Source: Gnetum montanum
Taxonomy: Eukaryota; Streptophyta; Gnetopsida; Gnetales; Gnetaceae
Length of the DNA stretch: 64,000 nt
Direction of reading: 5' to 3'
NCBI GenBank assembly: GCA_015680685.1
Contig: MNCI01008302.1
Span: forward strand, 1-64,000
Numbering within the stretch: the first letter of the stretch is position 1; each line of letters starts with the position of its first letter. Made by a program: the position numbers and the translations under genes. Shown piece after piece: positions 10,311 through 21,569 of this stretch. The notes under the pieces were generated by a model. It saw only the letters and a list, made by a program, of their open reading frames with translations, had not been told where the DNA came from and did no database searches.

Positions 10311-10813
10311 GAGTAACAAAAACTCCTATATTAAATGCATCTAATTGGGATTTTCCATTTGATTTGATGTGTGATGCTAGTGACACAACAACAAGGATAA
10401 TTTTAAGATAATACATTGATAATAAACTATGAGTGATTTATTATGTGTCCAAAAGTTTAGAACAAGCCCAAGTAAATTACACAACTATAGAAAAAGAATT
10501 ATTAGCCATTGTATATGCTCTAGATAAATTTAGACACTATTTAATAGGATATAAAACTAGAGTATACACTAATCATTCAACCATTAAATTCTTAGCTAAT
10601 AAAAAAATAGAAAATGAAAGAATAATAAGATGGTTCTTATTACTCCAAGAATTTGACCTAGATATTTTAAAGAAAAGTTTTAGGGAAAATGTAGTTAGAG
10701 ATAATCTTTCTAGGCTAGAAACTACCAATGAGAATAAAAAAAAAGGAGTCTTTCATGATGAATTGCCTGATGAACAAATTTTTTCTACAAGGATCCTTGC
10801 TTTGCTGATATAG
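10311..10813 (+). pseudogene. RNase H of element B
   Basis: FDLMCDASDTTTRIIL (10360), a stop, VIYYVSKSLEQAQVNYTTIE and KELLAIVYALDKFRHYLIGY (10440-10550), then STIKFLANKKIENERIIRW and VVRDNLSRLET. This is the usual gypsy RNase H directly behind RT. The first catalytic Asp and the Glu are kept, but stops at about 10410 and 10431 break it. Confidence 0.75.
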
Positions 10814-10949
10814 CCAATTATCTAGCCACTATGAAAATCCCTACCAATTGGACTAAGGAAAAAAAGAAATCTTTCTTAAGCATCACATCTAGGTACATTT
10901 GGAGTAGTTTGTATCTCTATCAATTTGTAAGGATAATATAGCAAGGAGA

Positions 10950-11680
10950 TGTGTAGCTGAGAATGAATAACATCTACATATGTGGGATATGGCCACTTTG
11001 ATAGCAAGAATAATGCAATAAAAGTTTTACAAAGTGGATTTTATTGGCCCTCAATCTTTAAGTATGCACAAGAATGTGATAAATGTCAATGAATGGGGGC
11101 CATCACAAAGAGACATGAGATGCAGATAAATAGACATGAAATGTCCTTACAACAAATTTTTTTTATAGAACCATTTGATATGTGGGGTATAGATTTTCTA
11201 AGACCATTCCCACAATCTAATAGATGTCAATACATTTTGGTTTGTATAGATTATGTCACCAAATGGGTAGAAGCAAAAGCCACCCTAACAAATGATGTCA
11301 AGGTAGTTGTAGCATTCCTTAGAGAAAACATTTTAACATGTTTTAAAACTCCACAGGTGATCTTTAGTGATCAAGAAATCCATTTTTTCAATAAAACCAT
11401 GGAAAAATTCCTTAAGTCTTGTGGTATTCAACATAAGATAGAAACTATCTATCATCCGCAAACAAATGGCCAAGTAGAAAATGCTAATAGAATTATCTTG
11501 AATATATTAATGAAAACTACATGTACTAAAGGGAAGGATTGCTTTAAAAAATTTCAAGATGCACTTTGGGCTTATAGGACTACCTACAAAATAAGTTTAG
11601 GATATCACCTTATTAATTGGTTTATGGTAAACTATGTCTATTACCTATTAAACTTAAATATCAATCTTTACAGTTAGCCC
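10950..11680 (+). pseudogene. Integrase of element B
   Basis: The zinc-binding part is reduced to AQECDKCQ near 11070. The catalytic core is open from 11093: DMWGIDFLRPFPQS (first Asp, about 11180), FSDQEIHFFNKTMEKF (second Asp, about 11370) and HPQTNGQVENANRIILN (Glu, about 11480), then WAYRTTYKISLGYH. The D,D,E triad is complete, unlike the RT of this element. The frame ends near 11677, where coding similarity moves to another frame. Confidence 0.8.
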
Positions 11681-12164
11681 AACAACTTAATATTGATGAA
11701 GATATGAACCAAGCCGTTCGAATTAATCAACTTCAGAAACTTGATGAAATGAGGCTACATGCTTTGGATAAGAAAAAAATTGTAAAGAAACAAATGAAAA
11801 CACTACATGATAAGAGTATCTTTAGAAAACACTTTTTTGAGGTGATAAAATTCTTCTCTATAATATGAAATTACATAAATTTCCAAGGAAGTTAATCAGT
11901 AGGTTGTAAGGTCCTTATTTAGTTGTCTAGCCTCATAATAATGGAAGCATTTTCATATCAGATATTGATGATTCCTCAACTACATTCCTAGTAAATGGAC
12001 AAAGGCTCAAGTTATATCATCAACATCATATTGAGGAACTTGGAGAAGATGAACTAGTAGAGCTAAGTAACTCAACTTATCATACTACTAATGACTTACA
12101 TGACAACAATCCATTAGAATTCTTAGCACTCAAACGTATCCCTAATAAAACTATTATGTCATAG
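11617..12164 (+). pseudogene. C-terminal tail of element B pol
   Basis: The frame opening at 11617 continues the integrase (LPIKLKYQSLQLAQQLNIDE, LDEMRLHALDKKKIVKKQMK). After stops come fragments such as HQHHIEELGEDELVEL to a final stop near 12164. It matches the helical tail that follows integrase in Ty3/gypsy pol. No env-like ORF follows. Confidence 0.5.
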
Positions 12165-13650
12165 AATAAACTAATAAAGAAAGTATTTATAGTCTAAAAA
12201 TCTTGGTTGTAAAAATTTAGATGGAAATAGGACATATTATTATTAGTTGGGACTATAACGAATTCAGTAGCATCATGTTTGGAATGCAAGAAAGAAGGAC
12301 AACATCCCCTACTTTGAAATAGGTAAGTTAAAACCAAAAATCCAACTAAGTGTAAACCTTAGATCACTAAGTGTCTTACACATAATAAATTTTTTTGTTT
12401 TTAGATAATATTCTTGAAGTACAATGTTCATAAGTCAAGGTGGCTAAATAGCTTAGTCAAGGTAATGCTTATTTGTATTTGTTTCTATTAAATACTTGCT
12501 TGGATGAGTCACAAAGGTGGAAAGGATGTGTTAAAGTGGACCTAGTTTCTTTGGTGGTAAAGGCATCTACCAATATCAAGTAAGATCAATGCCATGTGAG
12601 CAACCCTTACAAAATAAATTTGGCCCCAACAAGAACCTCATGATTGAAGCCAATCAGATATTGAATTTCTTGCAAAAAGAAATAAATAAAGAAAAAATAA
12701 TGTAAGAAAAGAAAAAAAAATATGGTCTCATAAGAACCTTCAATCATGAGCCAATCCACACTCCCATAAGAACCTTACAATTAGGGTGATGCTCGAGATC
12801 ATAATTTTCAGCATCCCATAAAAACCCCCTTCTATAAGCAGAGTGTTTAAGGGTTAGAAAATAATTACCAATCAAATAACAATGCCACTACCTTAGAACT
12901 AGGTTATAACACTAGTAGTGAAGGAGTGACTCCTTTATAGTTGGTATCTCAATGGGCACCTTCCCTTCTAATCATTTCTCTTACTTTGTTCTTTCATTAC
13001 TTTACTTTTGCTTCTTTGTACCTCTTAGATTATTTTTTTCTTTTTTCTTTTTTCCTCATCTCATATTTAAATTTTTCTATTCCTCTTTTTCATTTTTTTG
13101 AGTTATATTTTTATTTTTATGATAATTTCTTCTAACTAGTAATACTTTTGTGCATGGGTTTTCTTTATGTTTCCCATGATCTCTTCCATAGCTAGCAATG
13201 GTTGAGGTTCCTACTATGGTAACCAATTATGGATACTAACACTAATTCATCCATTGTCTTTGGTACCCTATTAGTCATTTGGATATATAAAACCCAAGGA
13301 AATTCTAACTTTTGTTATATCTTGTGATCATATTTATTTCAATAATTTATGTTTTCTAATCAACCTAGGTATGATCCATACCTTAGCTTAATTAGGAGGA
13401 TAGGATAATTAATTAATGAAGGATATGATAGTAAGGTATAGCCAATTTGGAAGCTACGCTAAGAATAGGTTAGGAAATGAGTTAGATGTAAGTAATGCAT
13501 CTTAGATCCTTAAATTATAGGAAAGGTTTAGACCTTGAGTTTATAAGACATTCTTGCACCTAATGAAGCAAACCTTATGAGGTGATATTAAGCCCACTCA
13601 ATCCTAGGTAGGACCTTCCTAACCGAGTTATATGTGGATTCATATCCAAT
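12165..13650. other. Non-coding tract between elements
   Basis: Probably the 3' untranslated part and worn LTR of element B, but no LTR boundary could be proven. 12610-12830 has four loose copies of a CATAAGAACCTT-like word. 12960-13135 is a pyrimidine-rich tract. Otherwise nothing is recognised. Confidence 0.4.
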
Positions 13651-13889
13651 AATAAGAATTTATTAATAAAAAAAAGGAATAAGCATATATAAATAATCTA
13701 TATATAAAATTATAATAATATCAATTTATATTGATTGGGTCGATTTAGGGAGATTAGGCTATATAAGAATCAATATAATATCAAAGTATCAATGTCTATA
13801 GATAAAATAAAAACATTCTAGTTTATGTTGTATCAAGAGACATTGTAGTCTTGATGTCTCACTATAATAATAAACCACAGATTACTAGT

Positions 13890-14300
13890 TTTAGCAACCA
13901 AGCTTGATAGGATAGTAATGATGTCCATGGTTATCAAAGTATCTTTTGACCTTATCAATGAAACTTGATGCCAACATATCAATAGATATTGATATGATCA
14001 ATTGAGTTCAAACAAGAGTAAACTCTCATAAATATTTTTCATCTAAATAGTATGACATTGATGTGAATTGATACACATATCGATCCTAGTATGTTGGATC
14101 TATATGTATCAATATGTTCTAGAATTTCCCAAATGCCTTAACCTTTATTAGTGTGATTTGGATGTCAATTAATACACGTATCAATCCTCGTAGCATGGAT
14201 CAATATGTCTCAAAAATTCTTGAATGTGTTGAGTTTTATCAGTGTGGCTTCCATAACCATTGATATGTCTAGAACTTGAATGTACACTGTATTGATCTAT
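13890..14300. repeat. Degenerate tandem repeat of roughly 100-120 bp
   Basis: Units around 14045-14160 and 14160-14250, with poorer ones on either side, share ATTGATACACxTATCxATCC followed by GGATCxATATGT, an imperfect dyad. Related ATCAATAT/CGAT words recur at 16180-16450 next to an LTR-like start, so this may be the matching worn LTR. Confidence 0.4.
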
Positions 14301-14759
14301 GTCAATGACATGATGAAAATCAACCTAAAATATGTCAAACCTAATTGAGGCTACAAAATGGATCAATTACATAGGAAGTTAAAAAAATATAGAAAAATAT
14401 TTGCGAGGTAGTGATTTCTATTATAAATCATCACCCTGTCTTCTAAGTCATGCACATTTTTCTCCAATGGAACTAGGATAAGCAACATGTTTTTTTACAA
14501 GTTCTACTATGAAAGGATAGAGTGGTCTCTAGGAGTAGTCATGTTAGCAGGGAGATTTCATGGTAATAATGTGTGAAGGTGTGCTTTGAGGATCCAAATT
14601 TTCCCTTTTCATCATTATTCTTTTGTAGTATTTGGTGCAACTAAAACCCTTGTTCTTCCTAGCTTTATCAATGTACGATAAAAGATTGTCATTTTTTTTT
14701 GGGATTTTCCCCATAATGATCACATAAAGAATTAATCTTGTTTTTTAATTTTGTAGCAT

Positions 14760-15860
14760 AAATGTCCAAGTCAAGAAGCATTAGAGAAGAGGTATAGGTA
14801 TGCATCCAATGGAAGATTCTATAGATAATTTTCATTTGTTAAGGATTTTCATTTATTTGCAGGTGCCCAGGAGTGAGTGATTGAAAATTGCTCCATGGCA
14901 CCTAGAGGCTAACTGCATAGAGTCGTTCAACCACACTAATGTAGTAGTGCTTTAGCAGTTGGAGTCCATGGATTTTGGACTTTTTTCTAACCATCCTTTG
15001 ATTGGTATGTGTAGGAAGAGGTTTTGAAATTCTATTAGAACCTCAAATGTCAATTATCAAAGGCTGATCCTTTGGAGCACTACTAGACATAAGTGAAGGT
15101 CATAATGAAAAATCTATAAGAATGGTTCAAACTACCAACCTAGAGAAATGACATCTTCAGGACAAAGGCAAGCATCGAAGAAAAGTATGAACTATTTCAT
15201 TAGTTCATTGGTAAGACCCACAATGGCTAAATGTAGAACCAAGGCCTATACGTTTTGAACGTTTGGCTAGAGCACATGATGATGGCAAGGATGATAATGA
15301 CTGATGTACTTTCATCAATCCATACCACTTATGTAGTCAACCCTACACTCTGTGTGATGAAGGAATTGAAGTATGGGGAGAAGAAAAACTTTGCCTACCT
15401 CCCAATTAGGTACCTCATCTACCACTATAATGATGATGCTCTAAAGCTATGCTTCCTTTCTTCATCTCTACAATCTTGTAGAAGTGTGAAGTTCCTAAGT
15501 CACAAATAGGCATGAAGGTGCATCTTTCTATTCTAAAGAAATATGAATTTTCCCAATCATTAAGTATCTACATCAAAGTTGGGCCATTCATCCAAGAGCC
15601 TTAGGATCCTAGTTCTTCTTTGGCACCTAATTCTAGTGAGCTCCATAGCATTTGTGACTAAGCTTGATCATAGCTTTAGGAGCTTTAGTCCACCCAGCAG
15701 GAAATTCTTTTAGTCTTGCCATATCACTAATCTAGATAAGAGGGTGATGGATATTGAGAAACATGTCCACCTTTAAATCTATCATGATGATGAAGGAGAA
15801 GAGCCCTCCCAGTTTGAGAAGGACATGGGCATGGAAGTAGGCTTTGAGGCTTAATTTGAT
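14760..15860 (+). pseudogene. Unrecognised coding relic of an LTR element
   Basis: Fragments in several frames: an open stretch 15255-15509 (ELKYGEKKNFAYLPIRYLIY, YHYNDDALKLCF) and a last acidic piece at 15740-15850 (HDDEGEEPSQFEKDMGMEV). It lies directly upstream of a purine tract and an LTR-like start at 16086, so it should be the last ORF of an LTR retrotransposon. No domain is recognised; an env-like or transposon-accessory ORF is a guess. Confidence 0.3.
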
Positions 15861-16075
15861 CTTAAAATTATGTTATTTCATTTTTTAATTATGTATCAAG
15901 ATGGTCAATTTTTCTCTTGTTCATGGCCACCTTTTAATGTAATGACTTTCTTTAACTAGCTATGTTTTGTTTATGTTATGATTGGTTTTGTATATATGTT
16001 TGTATTGTATCTCTTTTGCATGTTTGAGATGTTTTGTTTTTCATCTATTGTGACTAGATACTAGCCATAGGCTAG

Positions 16076-17020
16076 TTGGGGGCTATGTTAAACCTCATAA
16101 AATTATTAATTGTATATAGTATAGACAAAGTATTTTTACTTTTTTTAATTGTTTTTCACATCAAATATCGTTAATTTATGTGGAATAAATCGATATGAGC
16201 TAATGCTATTTATTTTTGGTTATCACAGGTAATCATAACAATGATGGGAATCAATATGGATGATATCAATACACATCAAGATAGTAATGAGGATTGATAC
16301 CATAAATTTCAAAGGGAAAAAGTAGGAAGAATGATTAAGATATCAATCGATGCAGAAGCAAGAGACTTGTGGTGATGATCGAGGAAGATTGAGGCCATGA
16401 TGTAAATTGATAACCATTTATCGATTGGCATTGACTCCCTTAATGAGGATTAATTATCCAATAAATAATTCTAGAAATATTTGTAGTATAAATAAATTCC
16501 CAAACTCATGCTAAGGGATAGATAAAGGGAGAGAGAGAGAAAAAAAGAAAATCAATACCCAAGAAAACCAACGTTAAGTTGAAGTCCAATTCCCTTGGAA
16601 ATTGTTAAGTGAGAATTTGTTGAGCCCTGTGGTAACTATAGACCATTAGAGTCCACTATTGGACTATTGAGATTGCTGCATTGTGAAAATAACAAAGAAA
16701 AATCATAGATTAGGTGAAGTCTCCCTTGTAATACTCATAATCTATGCTTGCATTTATGACTTCAATTTGATTTAATCATAAATCTTCATTCTTGAACATA
16801 TGATTAGAACTTAGGATGAATATTCATGTGTTTACTTATGAGTGACAATCATAAGTATGGAATTTTCTTGGATTTGATTCTTATTATTTATAGTCTAGAT
16901 GATTTTTTGACATTGGAACCATTCCTCCATGAATATGACTTCTGGGTCAGTCATAGATGAGGTGACTTTTCTACAATGAAAGATAATTATTAATGTAATT
17001 CAACATTTAATTTTACCTGG
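16076..17020 (+). repeat. Candidate PPT and LTR of the 13.7-17 kb element
   Basis: TTGGGGGC (16076-16083) followed by TATGTTAAACC gives a polypurine-tract-like G run and a TG start at 16086. The next 900 bp hold no ORF, with a GA-rich stretch at 16530-16550. The right end, near a CATCACA at about 17026, is a guess because no second copy was aligned. Confidence 0.35.
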
Positions 17021-17719
17021 CTCATCACATAACTCTAAGAGAACAAGAAAATAAGTCAAAGAATATGTGTGATTACAATAGGCTACATATGGTTATAAGG
17101 AGATATAGGCCATTATATGTTACAACTAGTGGAACATGAGCACTTTGTTTCTTGCTTTGTAGATTCAAACAAAGTTTGTAGCATTTTGACATGCCAAAAA
17201 GAGATGTGAGGTCACATAGTCTTAGTTCCTATGGGCTACAAAGATTATTAGTATTAATATTTTATTCATACTTGCAAACAAAGGCCAACAACACTAAAAG
17301 TAAACGTGTTAATGTTAGATGTAATTAAGAACATGCAAAGGCTTTCATGTTACCATGCAAGAAATTGATGATGTATTGGGAAAATTTAGGTTCAAGTAAA
17401 AAACTTACTTTTGGTGTTTTCTCCTCATCATTATGGTTTGAAATGCAGAATTCAACAAGGAACCCTTTGTGATGTTTCTAGTTTCAAGGTTAAGGGCAAT
17501 CAAGCCATTCTAGGGTGTCAAGTCTATGTGGTTTAATGGCTTTCAGGCTCTTAGTTTTTGCGATGAATATTAACTTGTCAAAAAATGTTCAAAGAAGGAT
17601 CTATTTAGGCTTTAAGGCTAGTTAAATTTTGTTTTTCATCTCTGTAACTTAACCCTAGATGTCAACATAAGCACATCAAGTGGCATTTGCATTAGAAAAT
17701 TATTTAAAAATATAAAATA

Positions 17720-18120
17720 TTATAACAATTAAACAAAATAAGGTCAAACAAGGTCAAAACAAGGTCAAAACAAGGCTAGAAAAGGTAAAGTAGGATCACT
17801 AACAGGCAAAGCAAGGCAAAACTAAGCAAAACAAGGTAAAATGAGGTAAAAGTAGAGTAAAAAAAAAAGTAAAATGAAGTAAACATAAGGCTAAAACAAA
17901 ATAAAATATTACAAAAAAGATTAAACAAAGTTGAACAAGGAAGGTTAAAATAGTATTAAATTTAATATAAATGTTTTTTAATCATTTTGTATTTAAGATA
18001 GGTAAATATGTAATAAAATAGGCTACACATTGTCAAAATTAGGAAAAAGTAGGCTATAAATTATTAAAATTAGAAAACATAGGATTTGAATTATTAAATT
18101 AATTGATTTTTATGATCAAA
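17720..18120. repeat. Short-period simple array
   Basis: 17735-17960 repeats AACAAGGTCAA-like words at roughly 10-11 bp spacing, decaying to AAGGTAAA. 18020-18090 has three units of about 30 bp beginning TAGGCTA or TAGGATT and containing ATTAAAATTAG. No coding sense. Confidence 0.6.
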
Positions 18121-18149
18121 CTAGTCTAAGAAAGTCAAAAATTACTATT

Positions 18150-18570
18150 TCCTACCATGCAGAGGCCATGGTCAGTGTCAAGTCTAGCTTCAATGTATCA
18201 ACTTATTTTTTTCACAAATCTTCTCACATGTAGACATCTTATGGGTAGGTTTGGAGAAAGGAAATTAGTAGTTTTTTTCCTCACACACTACCACATACTA
18301 TGCAGCATGTGGAATTATAATTTTTACCATGTGAGTTAAAACAGAAATTTTACGTGTCCATTTGCTACTCCATATGCTTAATAAGGTATTGAATTTAAGT
18401 TTTATCATATGGAATTAAAAATGGAGATTTCCATGTAGTACACATTGTTGTTTAGCATGTGAACTTGGATTTTTATTGTGTGAAACCAAAAATAGTAACT
18501 TTTATATGTCCATAAACTATTCCATATGCTACATAGCATATGGAAATTAATTTTTACTTTATGGATTTTA
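18150..18570. repeat. Degenerate tandem repeat with CATATGCTA/TAGCATGTGG cores
   Basis: About four units of 65-100 bp contain an imperfect dyad such as CCATATGCTACATAGCATAT (18522 on) followed by an A/T-rich spacer ending in AAAAATxGxxATTT. The same core appears at 33876 and 58270. Confidence 0.5.
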
Positions 18571-19340
18571 AAAATTGAATTTTCTAAGGTTGAGTAGGAA
18601 AATGATTAAGAGTTGCAATGTTTGGATTGAAGAAAGCTCAAACATTTACTATCTATGTGTAGCTTTCTCCAAGGAATTTCTATAGTGATAATGAGGCCCT
18701 CAAATGAGGGAATAGCAAGAGGCAAGACATAGTAGGAGTGTTAGTAGTGTGAAGAAGGATTCCAACATGGTGGTGTTGTCTTGGAAGGACTACATGGCCC
18801 TGCATAGGTCTATGCAGCTTGAGGCTAGCTAGCATAACATGTGGTAGAGGAAGCCGGCATGTGGCTTGGACAAAGCATAGCATGATGGTAGCAAGGGAGG
18901 TAGCACAAGGAAGTAGGGCACATAGGCCTGGTAGTGACTATGGGGAGGGTTACGAATTCTCTTACCTTCTCCTCAGCAAGTCCCTTAGTTTCATCATAAT
19001 TTTGAAAGGAAATTCTATAAATATATGCAATGCAGCTTGAAAATCATTATAGGAGATGGATGTTCAATTCTTTCCTTGCCTCTTGCATTATCAATCTTGT
19101 ATACATTGAAAGAAGATAGTCTACTTGTTAACTGAAAAAGAATTCTATGAAAAATGCTTTGTTTGTTTATTACAAACAAAAACTAAAGCCACCAAGCTAG
19201 CCAGCTTCAATTATGTTGATTTCCTAAGTACCATGAGCCAAAGAAAAACCATGGCCACCTATTGGAAAATACTAAATTAACACTAGATAAAGACAATAAA
19301 TGATCATTTAAAGACTAGGTTTCTAAAAATTAATAAAGCC
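18571..19340. other. No feature recognised
   Basis: 18680-19040 is somewhat less AT-rich and has overlapping short ORFs on both strands without family resemblance. The rest is AT-rich with nothing seen. Confidence 0.4.
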
Positions 19341-19367
19341 ATATATATATATATATATATATATATA
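19341..19367. repeat. (AT)n microsatellite
   Basis: Thirteen perfect AT dinucleotides plus one base. Confidence 0.95.
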
Positions 19368-19504
19368 AAGAGGTGGGAGAAAAGGGAACACAGGTATTAA
19401 GATACAAGGTGTGCAACTTAAGTAGCTAATTAGATCATTCATCAACCTTGGGGGTTTACTAGCTAGGAAAACATAGCACTGGGAGTAACATCATCCAAGT
19501 ATCC

Positions 19505-19870
19505 ACTAATAAGACTATGGGTTCTTGTGCTTTTCATTGAATTTTGTGTTTTTGTAGCATATTTTGCAATGTTATTCAGGTCAATGGCCATGGGTGACAT
19601 CTCAACAAAAGCATTAGTTAAGTCATCAACAAGCTTGTGTTGTATTGCATTTTCCTAAAGTTGCAATGAAAATTCAATATTCCAAAGAGAATCTTCCATC
19701 GGTGGTTGCATTTTCCTAAAGCTGCAAAGCAAATTCAAGATTCCAAAGAGCATCTTCCATGGATGGTCTATCAATAAGTTGCTCTATAGGACATTTCTTT
19801 GTAGCCTCACCATATTTTTTTAGGGACTCTGAGTTGATCTTGTCCTTCAAATGAAATGCTAATAAAATGG
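19505..19870 (-). pseudogene. C-terminal fragment of a CrRLK1L (FERONIA-like) receptor kinase
   Basis: On the minus strand from 19857 the sequence reads [20 protein letters not shown], then a short degenerate piece, then [17 protein letters not shown] (about 19770-19720). This is the end of the kinase domain (subdomain XI) of malectin-like receptor kinases, where [20 protein letters not shown] is characteristic. A direct repeat of about 65 bp follows, giving a second PPMEDSLWNIEFSLQL, then a Ser/Thr-containing tail (NAIQHKLVDDLTNAFVEMSP) to about 19505. The kinase core upstream is missing, and stop codons follow both ALQL copies. In intact genes the product is a plasma-membrane receptor for cell-wall and peptide signals; this copy is dead. 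It is the only recognisable host gene piece in the window. Confidence 0.75.
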
Positions 19871-20349
19871 CTTGATATGTAAAATTATTCAAACAATGAT
19901 GGTTTTAATGACATTCCCCTTCCTCCTTTCTATTATAATCAAATTTATAGATGTTGATGATGGGTTATCACATCCTAAATGTTATGGCTTCCATTTGTTG
20001 CTAGTCATTTCATTCATTAATGTTAAGACATTGTATCATCTATTTTTATCACACTATGTGATTATGGCTATGGCTAGGGATGTTTGTCTATAGAATTTAC
20101 AAGGTTTTTATCATGTTCTATATTTTTCTATGCTTTACATGTTTATGCTAACATAAATAATGAGTGTAATCTATGACTTGAAACATAATGAAAAATTCAT
20201 AACATAAATTAAAATGAGTGAATAAAATATGATGCAATAAAATTGTAAATCATTATGTAAACATGCAATTAAAAATGTAAACAGTATCATTAAGTTAATT
20301 GGCCATAATGTTTGTGCAAAGGAACATAAATAAAAGGCTATTTTTTTTA

Positions 20350-20530
20350 CTAATTTTAGGCCATTTCAAGCCATGGATTCATCAATTTTAGGCCCAAGTA
20401 GGCCATTTTGTTGCTAGTTTTAGGCTATAGTGGACCATGATGTTGCTAGGTTTAGGTCTTATTAGGCCATGTTGTTGCAAGTTTAGACCTTAGAGGGCCA
20501 TGGTTTTACCATTTTTAGGCTTTAACAAGC
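20350..20530 (-). repeat. Inverted copy of the 32-bp-type Tat array
   Basis: Read on the minus strand, units of about 35 bp show ATGGCCTA...CCTAAAACTAGCAACA, the same consensus as the plus-strand array at 47230-48330. It lies downstream of a minus-strand Tat protease, as in element C. Confidence 0.65.
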
Positions 20531-20639
20531 TAGGGTAATTTTTCTATCAAGTGTGAGATAGTTTCAAAAGAAAATAAAAGAATAAAACAAACACGAAAAC
20601 CTAATATAATGTCACAAAATAGACAAGCAAGAGTTAATA

Positions 20640-21569
20640 AGGGAGGGGACCACATGTTGAATGTAAATTTGTTGCTTGATCTTTCATATATTAGGTAACT
20701 TCTTCAGAATGATTCTATGCTCACCATATTTATTGTTTAGCATGGTAAGATGCAGGCATTTTTGTTGATCATCCCATGTTGTAGAGTTGGTCTTGCTAAC
20801 ATTGTAGTTGTTCTTGTTGTTGCTTCTAGTTCTCTTGAAACTCTACCTCCAAACCTTGGTTAATGTTGACATTATTGATAAATGTTGAACACATGTTGTT
20901 CCCACATATAATAATTTCACCACCTTAATATGATAAATGGACCTCTTTGTGTATAGGAGATGAGATTTCCTGAAGCTTCTATAATCATGGACTTGCAAGA
21001 ATTAAGTTGAAATTGGGTGTCTTTTCAACCATTAGGAAATTGGAAGATGTGGAAAATTATTCTATGACTATGAAATCCAAGGAGATAGAACCTCAAACCA
21101 CTACTTGTGATCCATTAAATGAATTGAATATTGAGGTAGAGATTTCTTAGATGTTTTTTGTTAAGCCTAATTTCTTAACATTTGTGTATGATATCATGTT
21201 GGTTGTCACCTCATCATCCACATGAACATGATGAACCTTGTACCTACCAACATATATGGTAATGAGGAGAGGAGCAAATAGCACTTCTCTATTTCATGAG
21301 TTAATATTCATCTCACTATCATAAAAGTTGAGCATGGGTTGGTGCTCATTTTTCCTAAGTGAATCTTGCTCCATGATAGAGTGGATGGACTCCTTTTTCA
21401 TAGGCATGTCTTTGCTCATAGGAATAGAAGTTAATACTTGAGCTAGTGCATCCCTATGAGTAATAGAAGACATGACTAATTTGTATAGGTTCAATGACAA
21501 GTCCAAAAATTTATACAAAGATGGAACATCACACTCATCAAAATACCTAAGCTCATCTTTGAGGCACAT
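20640..21569 (-). pseudogene. Tat gag linker and protease fragment, minus strand
   Basis: 21569-21294 is open and encodes the gag-protease linker (DLSLNLYKLVMSSITHRDAL, VLTSIPMSKDMPMKKESIHS), parallel to plus-strand copies at 22880 and 46030. Then come ITIYVGRYKVHHVHVDDEVT (about 21265-21206) as the protease active-site region, FNSFNGSQVVV and VEKTPNFNLILASP, followed by HKEVHLSY and GGEIIICGNN. The VDD active site replaces the VDNG common in Tat/Ogre. Stops are scattered. The array at 20350-20530 follows downstream, as in element C. Confidence 0.65.

Larger units (their letters stand above)
6654..12400 (+). mobile_element. Element B: decayed Athila-like Ty3/gypsy element
   Basis: Gag, protease, reverse transcriptase, RNase H and integrase follow each other in the Ty3/gypsy order on the plus strand. 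Many stops and frameshifts interrupt every domain. The DL-x-ASIN protease site and the RT tail KNLKLSWEKIYLMV...LGHVISKNGI resemble Athila elements. No convincing LTR pair was found, so both outer limits are approximate. Confidence 0.75.

Noticed and set aside
12941-13135. Hydrophobic ORF rich in Phe and Leu
   Set aside because: Product of a pyrimidine-rich tract; no start context, neighbours or family resemblance.
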